Shown in pieces: positions 1 to 3,838 of a DNA stretch of 7,137 nucleotides. Numbering within the stretch: position 1 is the stretch's first letter; each line of letters starts with the position of its first letter. The translations under genes were made by a program, and so were the position numbers. The DNA is from Acetofilamentum sp. (GTDB lineage: Bacteria > Bacteroidota > Bacteroidia > Bacteroidales > JAFGXI01). The notes below the pieces were generated by a model, which was not told the DNA's origin, ran no database searches, and saw only the letters and a program-made list of their open reading frames with translations. The stretch covers positions 1-7,137 of the forward strand of contig DYOK01000136.1 of the NCBI GenBank assembly GCA_020720565.1, given 5' to 3'.

Positions 1-417
1 TTAACCAATGGTGTTAATGCCATTGCATTTAACGACAAAGAAAATGGATATTACGAAATCACGCCTTTGGTTGTTGCCGATATGAATGCTGCATTAGCCA
101 GTATTTGCGACACGGCCAATTGGAATATGTCTGACGCTATTATATGGCAACCCAATACATATTGGACATTTACCGTAAGTGTACCTGAAATTAATGCACA
201 AGCTCAAGGTTTGTATCCTAACCCTGCTCAAGAAAGCATCAGCGTACTGAATGCTGCTGTAACCGAAGTTCGTATTTTCGATTTAAACGGCAAAATGGTT
301 AAATCGGTAAGCCATGTTCAAAACCAAATCAACATCAGCGAATTAAAAGCGGGTGTGTATATGGTTCAATTGATCGAGCCTACTCAAACCACTGTAAGTA
401 AATTGATTAAATTGTAA
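1..417 (+). CDS. T9SS-exported protein, 3' end only (type A C-terminal sorting domain)
   Basis: The reading frame is open from base 1 to the TAA at 415-417, giving the last 138 residues of a protein whose start lies outside the window. About the last 68 residues, from LYPNP (fragment residue 71), form a Por secretion tail: YPNP opening, a central VRIFDLNGKMV strand, an INISELKAGVYMVQL stretch and a VSKLIKL end. In this family the tail is a Greek-key beta-sandwich read by the type IX secretion machinery; it is normally cleaved as cargo crosses the outer membrane. The protein should therefore be secreted or surface-attached. The preceding 70 residues (containing ICDTANWN and IIWQPNTYW) match no domain I recognise, so the job of the cargo is unknown. 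A TTG within the fragment could be mistaken for a start, but the frame runs upstream of it without a stop. A strong terminator follows 20 bp downstream. Confidence 0.93.
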   Translation, partial: LTNGVNAIAFNDKENGYYEITPLVVADMNAALASICDTANWNMSDAIIWQPNTYWTFTVSVPEINAQAQGLYPNPAQESISVLNAAVTEVRIFDLNGKMVKSVSHVQNQINISELKAGVYMVQLIEPTQTTVSKLIKL

Positions 418-437
418 TCAATCAAACACATATTAAG

Positions 438-465
438 AAAGGCAGCCATAAGGTTGCCTTTTTTT
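438..465 (+). terminator. Intrinsic terminator after the T9SS cargo gene
   Basis: A 9-10 bp stem (AAGGCAGCC at 439-447 with GGTTGCCTT at 452-460, one G-U pair) closes an ATAA tetraloop and runs into seven T residues (459-465). It starts about 20 bp after the stop codon, as expected for a rho-independent terminator. It is the only convincing terminator I see in the window. Confidence 0.88.
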
Positions 466-492
466 ATGGGATAATCTAAGGACTATAATATT

Positions 493-530
493 TTATACCG
501 AAAGCATCCCGAACAAGTTCGAAGGTATAA
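493..530. repeat. Imperfect hairpin, REP-like palindrome
   Basis: An outer perfect 7-bp inverted repeat (TTATACC at 493-499, GGTATAA at 524-530) encloses an inner one (CGAAC AA GTTCG, 510-521). The unpaired side is asymmetric: ten bases at 500-509 against two at 522-523. There is no T-tract, so it does not look like a terminator. It resembles the short palindromic intergenic repeats found in many bacteria, but one copy cannot prove that. Confidence 0.45.
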
Positions 531-692
531 TATGAATTAGACTAAAACCAACCAGCAATTGCATCGGCATCCTCCTTAGGCGGACAAATAAGTGTTTTAC
601 AATTGATTTACTAAACTCCCGAATCTTCAAAACACAGTATATTTGGATTATATTTGGTATTAAATTGACGCCAATATTTTGTAAAAAAAGCA
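531..692. other. Gene-free stretch between the terminator region and the TA promoter
   Basis: No credible gene lies here. A 66-codon minus-strand frame covers 493-693 but has no recognisable motif and reads straight through the hairpin at 493-530. In another minus-strand frame, 21 codons upstream of the TAG at 542-544 read ...CPPKEDADAIAGWF, which looks more protein-like but is preceded by two stops. This could be a decayed gene end or repeat. An imperfect inverted repeat, CCTCCTTAGGCGG, lies at 571-583. Confidence 0.4.
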
Positions 693-724
693 TTTGGACT
701 TTGAAATTAGATTTCGTATCTTTA
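693..724 (+). promoter_or_regulatory. Bacteroidota-type promoter for the toxin-antitoxin operon
   Basis: TTTG at 693-696 lies 20 bases upstream of TATCTTTA at 717-724. This fits the Bacteroidota housekeeping pattern (TTG near -33, TAnnTTTG near -7) except for the last base. Initiation would fall around 730, almost at the first base of the dispersed repeat, leaving a leader of about 80 bases before the antitoxin ATG. A call from pattern only. Confidence 0.5.
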
Positions 725-729
725 TATCC

Positions 730-800
730 TAAGGTCTTCGACCTATTTCTTGTTTTTGTATCAGTAGATTTAATAATCTTCTAACTTAACAAAATACTTA
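730..800 (+). repeat. Dispersed polar repeat, copy 1 (short form)
   Basis: Begins TAAGGTCTTCGACCTATTT, continues CTTGTTTTTG, and ends AATACTTA like the longer copies, but lacks about 20 bases of the inner 3' part (the ACATTAAATTATACA-like segment). The first bases can fold as AGGTC-TTC-GACCT. It fills most of the leader between the putative promoter and the antitoxin start. Related copies lie at 1353, 2214, 6331 and 6988, all in this orientation. Confidence 0.85.
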
Positions 801-812
801 AATTTACAATAT

Positions 813-1055
813 ATGGCTACTATTGACCACATAAGAAATGGGATTATTAACAAACTATTAACGATTTCGAATAAAAATTACTTAACTGCTTTGTATCAAC
901 TAGTCGAAAATAGTTCTACTGAAAAAGATTTGGTAAATTTAACTGATGAACAAATACTTATGTTACAGCTTAGCGACAACGACATTAAGTCTGGCAAAAC
1001 CATAAGCCAAGCTCAACTTGACAAAAGCGACTTAAAATGGTTGGAAGAGTTATAG
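813..1055 (+). CDS. Type II antitoxin, partner of the RelE/ParE-like toxin
   Basis: An 80-residue protein directly upstream of, and overlapping by 19 bp, a RelE/ParE-family toxin gene. It has the look of the small antitoxins paired with such toxins in Bacteroidota: an N-terminal helical segment (IRNGIINKLLTIS, residues 7-19), then LTDEQILMLQLS and NDIKSGKTISQAQLDK, and a tryptophan-containing acidic end (LKWLEEL). By family analogy the C-terminal part wraps the toxin, and antitoxin or complex may repress its own promoter; no DNA-binding fold is obvious by eye. The ATG at 813 follows an AT-rich leader without a Shine-Dalgarno box, usual for the phylum. The toxin's start lies inside this gene's last codons, which suggests translational coupling. 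Class assignment rests on the pairing as much as on the sequence. Confidence 0.85.
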   Translation: MATIDHIRNGIINKLLTISNKNYLTALYQLVENSSTEKDLVNLTDEQILMLQLSDNDIKSGKTISQAQLDKSDLKWLEEL

Positions 1056-1345
1056 TTTGGACTGAAACCGCTGCTCGACAACGAAGAGTAATTTTAAAAT
1101 ATTGGACTATCAGAAATGGTACAACTACATATGCTGAAAGGTTAATTCGATTAGCTACACAACAAATAAAAATAATTTCTCAAAATCCTTATTCTTTTAA
1201 AAAAGCAGACTATCCAGACACCCATGTATCAGCAATGGGACATTTTAGTATTTTTTATAAAATAACATCTGAAAAAATTATTATTACTGCTTTTTGGGAC
1301 AATCGTCAAGATCCGAAAAAACTTTTAGGAATTATCAAGGACTAA
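1037..1345 (+). CDS. RelE/ParE-family toxin of a type II toxin-antitoxin system
   Basis: A 102-residue protein with the usual length and pattern of Bacteroidota RelE/ParE-type toxins. An N-terminal strand and helix (VIVWTETAARQRRVILKYW, residues 5-23) are followed by RNGTTTYAERL. A long helix leads to SQNPYSF. The C-terminal strands are FSIFYKI and IIITAFWDNRQDPKKL (residues about 80-96). The FWDNRQDP-like end is characteristic of this family. Members either cleave mRNA on the ribosome (RelE) or poison DNA gyrase (ParE); the sequence does not say which, and classic RelE catalytic residues cannot be assigned by eye. The ATG overlaps the antitoxin gene by 19 bp in a different frame. No terminator is visible after the TAA; a dispersed repeat copy begins 7 bp downstream, and the next gene converges from the other strand. 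Confidence 0.92.
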   Translation: MVGRVIVWTETAARQRRVILKYWTIRNGTTTYAERLIRLATQQIKIISQNPYSFKKADYPDTHVSAMGHFSIFYKITSEKIIITAFWDNRQDPKKLLGIIKD

Positions 1346-1352
1346 ATTTGAC

Positions 1353-1447
1353 TAAGGTCTTCGATCTATTTCTTTTCTTCAGTAACTATCTATTTATCAA
1401 TCTTTAATCTTAATAAAATCCGACAATAAATTATTCTAGGCACTTAA
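1353..1447 (+). repeat. Dispersed polar repeat, copy 2 (most divergent long form)
   Basis: Begins TAAGGTCTTCGATCTATTTC and keeps TATTTATCAATCTT, the TTAATAAAAT-like and AATAAATTAT segments, and a final CACTTA. The hairpin base change (GACC to GATC) leaves a G-U pair. It fills nearly the whole 105-bp gap between the convergent toxin and methyltransferase genes, ending 3 bp short of the latter's stop codon. Confidence 0.75.
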
Positions 1448-1450
1448 TTT

Positions 1451-2167
1451 CTACGCCATTACAATAAAAATGCAAGGTATTTTGTGCAAGCTAGGCATCT
1501 GATTGCGCCATTGCGAAATGGTTTTGGTTCGAATCGATTGATGTTCGTCGGTAATATTTGCCGCCACACATAATCTTGTTTGAGGCGATAGCGTTTTTAG
1601 CATCAATTCGAGTAAGGCCATATTCCGATAGGGCGTTTCGATAAAACTTTGACTTTGCTGCTCCGTTTTACTTCGTTTTTCGAATTTTAACAAAGCTTGA
1701 GCCGCATCGTTGGGTTTAATGGGTAAATATCCATTAAATGCAAAACTTTGCCCATTCATGCCCGAGGCCATATGTGCCAATAATACCGACGATGGCCCCA
1801 CTAAAGGAATGACTTCTATATTTTTTTCGTGAGCCAAACGAACCAATTCTGCACCTGGGTCGGCAATACCAGGGCAACCCGCTTCCGAAATCACGCCCAT
1901 GTCGAAGCCTTGCTTAATCGGATCGAGAAGTTTAGGCAAAACATCTTGTGAGGTCGATTTATCGAGAATCTCAAATTGCATCTCGTCAATAACCAATTCG
2001 CGATTGACCGATTTGATAAAACGTCGAGCCGTTCGAATATCTTCGACTAAAAAATGTTTTACATTCGAAATTATTTCTGCATTATAAGCAGGGAAAACAC
2101 GCTGAAAAGGTGTTTCGGCTAAAGGGCTAGGGATTAAAAAAAGACGTCCTGTTGGCATAGTTTGCAT
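1451..2167 (-). CDS. RsmI-like SAM-dependent methyltransferase (tetrapyrrole methylase fold)
   Basis: A 238-residue protein with the tetrapyrrole (corrin/porphyrin) methylase fold. Key signatures are LFLIPSPLAE at the N-terminus (in place of RsmI's VxTPIGNLxD), VEDIRTARRFI (residues 41-51, equivalent to RsmI's EDTR), GVISEAGCPGIADPGAELV (the glycine-rich SAM-binding loop, about 91-109), PLVGPSSVLLAHMASG, and FIETPYRN (about 175-182). RsmI 2'-O-methylates C1402 of 16S rRNA. This shorter type is, as I recall, a separate Bacteroidota branch: it lacks the C-terminal helical domain that takes RsmI to about 270-290 residues, so its substrate should not be assumed. The ATG at 2167 is used; a second in-frame ATG three codons on (MPTGRLFL) is an equally good start and no ribosome site decides. 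It is transcribed alone, converging with the toxin gene and diverging from the transporter. Confidence 0.88.
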   Translation of the reverse strand: MQTMPTGRLFLIPSPLAETPFQRVFPAYNAEIISNVKHFLVEDIRTARRFIKSVNRELVIDEMQFEILDKSTSQDVLPKLLDPIKQGFDMGVISEAGCPGIADPGAELVRLAHEKNIEVIPLVGPSSVLLAHMASGMNGQSFAFNGYLPIKPNDAAQALLKFEKRSKTEQQSQSFIETPYRNMALLELMLKTLSPQTRLCVAANITDEHQSIRTKTISQWRNQMPSLHKIPCIFIVMA

Positions 2168-2179
2168 TAAAGTTTTAAC

Positions 2180-2190
2180 TAAGGTCTTGA
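2180..2190 (+). repeat. Fragment of the dispersed repeat
   Basis: TAAGGTCTTGA repeats the first nine bases of the dispersed repeat, 34 bp upstream of full copy 3 in the same orientation, then diverges. It may be the remnant of an older copy beside or inside which copy 3 arose. It lies in the leader of the minus-strand methyltransferase gene. Confidence 0.4.
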
Positions 2191-2213
2191 TAAATTTTCA
2201 ATTATAAAACCAA

Positions 2214-2323
2214 TAAGGTCTTCGACCTATTTATTGTTTTTGCAACTGGTTATTTATCAATCTTCTAGCTTAATAAATACGATATTAAATTATACATAAT
2301 ACTTAAACTAGTCGAAAACCTTA
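2214..2323 (+). repeat. Dispersed polar repeat, copy 3, with terminal inverted repeats
   Basis: The 92-bp core (2214-2305) runs from TAAGGTCTTCGACCTATTT to ATAATACTTA and aligns with copy 4 at roughly 85% identity by hand, with one 1-base gap. It is followed by TAGTCGAAAACCTTA (2309-2323). The reverse complement of that, TAAGGTTTTCGACTA, matches the first 13 bases of the repeat with a single mismatch. The 110-bp whole therefore has the shape of a small non-autonomous element. I see no flanking target duplication. It sits between divergent genes, so it cannot be serving as a terminator for either. Confidence 0.8.
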
Positions 2324-2329
2324 CATTTG
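2322..2329 (+). promoter_or_regulatory. Possible -7 box for the transporter gene
   Basis: TACATTTG is a perfect match to the Bacteroidota -7 consensus TAnnTTTG, about 52 bp upstream of the ATG at 2381. The upstream half is poor: no TTG at the right distance, only TTA around 2303. The box begins inside the right arm of repeat copy 3, so the element's edge may contribute to this promoter. Confidence 0.35.
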
Positions 2330-2380
2330 TAAATTGTTATATTTTCGTAGCACAAACTTAAGTAGAATTTACCGATTGGA

Positions 2381-3298
2381 ATGAATAGACTGTGGACAAT
2401 AATCAACCATAAAAACACCATACTCATTATGGCTGTGGTATCTGGAATGCTAATTGGCGAATGGGCCATCTGGTTTAAACCTTATACCCTTGTTATTTTA
2501 GCTACTGTTTTAAGTTTTTCGACCAGTGGCATGGTATTCTCCGAAATCCAATCGATGAAGGCATTTTCCAAAGATGTCATTTGGGGAATTGTACTCAATT
2601 ACATCATATTTTCGAGTATTTTAATCCCTTTAGCCTATTGGCTATCGCCGAGTAAAGATATATTTTACGGATTTGTAGTTATTGCCGCAACCCCTCCTGG
2701 TGTCGCTATCATTCCGTTTAGCCTGATGTTAAATGGCAATCTCGCTCGTGCAGTAATTGGTACTTTTGGTGCATTTGTAGCCTCCATTTTCTTTGCACCC
2801 ATCATCATTCAAAGCTTTACAGGTAATGCCGGTTTAAGCTACTCTCAGTTGTTTTACGATATGTTAAACGTAATTGTAGTACCCATGATGGTTTCTCGAT
2901 TGCTACTTCTAAAGCCCATTAAACCTTTTACGATTCAACATCGAGGACGTATAGTCAATTGGGGCTTTGCGATTATTATTTTTACGGCTGTAGGACTGAA
3001 CAGGGCCGTTTTTTTATCAAACTTTGAATTGATTCTTCGGATTGGACTAATCTTAGGTGTGGCTATATTTGGCTTAGGGCAAGCATCAGAATTTCTTTTT
3101 CGGCATTTTAAAATGGACTATTCTAAGCGAATCAGTAACAACCTGTTGCTCACCATGAAATCGTCAGGTTTTTCGGTGGCCATTTCGATGGCACACTTTG
3201 GGCCTGCGGCGGTAGTTCCGGCAGCAGTTATGAGTATCTTAGTGCTGATGTATCTTTTGTTTTTAACTGGAATCAGACCATTTCAGTATTTGAAGTAA
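2381..3298 (+). CDS. Bile acid:sodium symporter (BASS/SBF) family membrane transporter
   Basis: A 305-residue protein, largely hydrophobic, with about nine or ten membrane segments, as in the BASS/SBF fold (two inverted five-helix halves). The two diagnostic crossover regions are present: TPPGVAIIPFSLMLNGNLARAV (residues 104-125), equivalent to the CPGGxxSN...GNxALS motif, and LLLTMKSSGFSVAISMAHFGPAAVVPAAVMSIL (residues 255-287), equivalent to the NTGLAxALAxxHF stretch. The family moves organic anions such as bile acids or keto acids, usually with sodium, and the related ACR3 proteins export arsenite. The sequence does not reveal the substrate, and no arsenic genes are nearby. Several usual polar sodium-site residues look replaced (TPPG for CPGG, KSSG for the NTG region), so sodium coupling is not assured. 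The ATG follows an AT-rich leader; the gene is flanked by repeats on both sides and looks monocistronic. Confidence 0.85.
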   Translation: MNRLWTIINHKNTILIMAVVSGMLIGEWAIWFKPYTLVILATVLSFSTSGMVFSEIQSMKAFSKDVIWGIVLNYIIFSSILIPLAYWLSPSKDIFYGFVVIAATPPGVAIIPFSLMLNGNLARAVIGTFGAFVASIFFAPIIIQSFTGNAGLSYSQLFYDMLNVIVVPMMVSRLLLLKPIKPFTIQHRGRIVNWGFAIIIFTAVGLNRAVFLSNFELILRIGLILGVAIFGLGQASEFLFRHFKMDYSKRISNNLLLTMKSSGFSVAISMAHFGPAAVVPAAVMSILVLMYLLFLTGIRPFQYLK

Positions 3299-3359
3299 AA
3301 ATCCATAATTACTTAACCCATTAAGATAATTCAAGATTGAGAACCTGTCAACCTTCTGT

Positions 3360-3386
3360 CGATAGATAGATTCAAAATTAAGAATT
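3360..3386 (+). repeat. Left arm of 27-bp outer inverted repeat
   Basis: Reads CGATAGATAGATTC followed by AAAATTAAGAATT. It matches the reverse complement of 3620-3646 at 22 of 27 positions; four of the five mismatches fall within the AT centre. The two arms bracket 233 bp of smaller repeats. Confidence 0.7.
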
Positions 3387-3451
3387 ACCCAATTACCGGT
3401 TAAATCTTTTTTTGAGGTGCTATAAAAAATCTTTGTGTAGCTTTGTGACTT

Positions 3452-3470
3452 CACTTCGACAGGCTCAGTG
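3452..3470 (+). repeat. REP-like palindrome half, left (CACTTCGACAGGCTCAGTG)
   Basis: This 19-mer is the inverted partner of 3569-3588 (CACTGAGCGTAGTCGAAGTG), whose reverse complement CACTTCGACTACGCTCAGTG differs only in the centre (AGG against TACG). The pair could form a long hairpin around the tandem CACAAAG repeats. Units of the CACTTCGAC...GCTCAGTG type are, to my knowledge, scattered widely in intergenic DNA of Bacteroidota and other bacteria. Confidence 0.75.
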
Positions 3471-3502
3471 CACCGCTTTGTGCAACTTTGTGTAACAGCT
3501 AT

Positions 3503-3541
3503 ACCACAAAAAACACAAAGGAAACCACAAAAAACACAAAG
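3503..3541. repeat. 21-bp tandem repeat, about 1.9 units
   Basis: ACCACAAAAAACACAAAG occurs at 3503-3520 and again, exactly, at 3524-3541 (period 21). Just upstream, CTTTGTG occurs four times in the reverse sense (from about 3431, 3441, 3475 and 3486), so this segment is inverted against its own left flank. Confidence 0.85.
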
Positions 3542-3568
3542 CGTTGTATTGAGCTTGCCTAGACTGGA

Positions 3569-3588
3569 CACTGAGCGTAGTCGAAGTG
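3569..3588 (-). repeat. REP-like palindrome half, right
   Basis: CACTGAGCGTAGTCGAAGTG, the inverted partner of 3452-3470 across a 98-bp spacer. The outer bases CACTGAGC and GTCGAAGTG are preserved and only the centre differs. Confidence 0.75.
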
Positions 3589-3619
3589 AGCATACTCGAA
3601 ATGCCGCTAATACACAAAG

Positions 3620-3646
3620 AATTCAAAATTAAGAATCTATCTGTCG
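3620..3646 (-). repeat. Right arm of 27-bp outer inverted repeat
   Basis: Reads AATTCAAAATTAA then GAATCTATCTGTCG. It pairs with 3360-3386 (22 of 27 positions) and abuts the GC-rich palindrome at 3647. Confidence 0.7.
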
Positions 3647-3666
3647 CCTGCCTGCCGGTAGGTAGG
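3647..3666. repeat. 20-bp GC-rich palindrome
   Basis: CCTGCCTGCCGGTAGGTAGG is self-complementary along its whole length, with two G-T mismatches (G-U pairs in RNA). It stands out as a GC-rich block in AT-rich DNA and is followed by a short GATAG-GT-CTATC inverted repeat (3666-3677). It looks like a mobile or REP-type palindrome. Confidence 0.7.
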
Positions 3667-3838
3667 ATAGGTCTATCGTTCAAAATTAACTTAACAACTT
3701 GGTTTTCTGAAATATACAAATGACGCAGCGGATTGATGTGGTTATTTTTTTATGTTCGGCAAAAAATGTGTAATTTTCAGCGTGTAAAAATATCTTAACA
3801 AAAACCACTATTTTCAATAAAAAACTTACCATCAACAC

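Larger units (their letters stand above)
3299..3838. other. 540-bp gene-free repeat island
   Basis: No plausible gene lies here. Two minus-strand frames (3263-3571 and 3465-3719) are cysteine-rich translations of simple repeats such as CACAAAG and the REP-like palindromes. The stretch instead holds nested inverted repeats, a 21-bp tandem repeat and a GC-rich palindrome, listed separately. The word TTCAAAATTAA recurs at 3371, 3622 and 3679. The last 120 bp before the next ATG are ordinary AT-rich leader, without a promoter I can call with confidence. Confidence 0.75.

Noticed and set aside
730..800. Dispersed repeat as an intrinsic terminator
   Set aside because: The 5-bp stem is short, it is degraded in copy 4, and copies 1 and 3 sit upstream of genes where a terminator would block expression.
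1899..2087. 62-codon plus-strand frame opposite the methyltransferase gene
   Set aside because: Lies entirely antisense to a well-supported gene and has no recognisable motif.
3312..3325. CTTAA-CCCA-TTAAG hairpin after the transporter gene as a terminator
   Set aside because: Only five A-T-rich pairs and no T-tract follow.
3360..3689. CRISPR array in the repeat island
   Set aside because: Repeats are inverted or back-to-back tandem with a 21-bp period and no spacers of regular length; no cas genes nearby.
3263..3719. Two overlapping minus-strand frames (102 and 84 codons) in the gap before the MORN gene
   Set aside because: They are translations of the CACAAAG tandem repeats and REP-like palindromes, giving cysteine-rich simple sequence (VFCGFLCVFCG); one also runs into the transporter gene. 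No domain or sensible start.
3771..3798. Promoter for the MORN gene (TAATTTTC at 3771 or TATCTTAA at 3791)
   Set aside because: Both resemble a -7 box but neither has a TTG at the expected distance upstream, so I do not call one.
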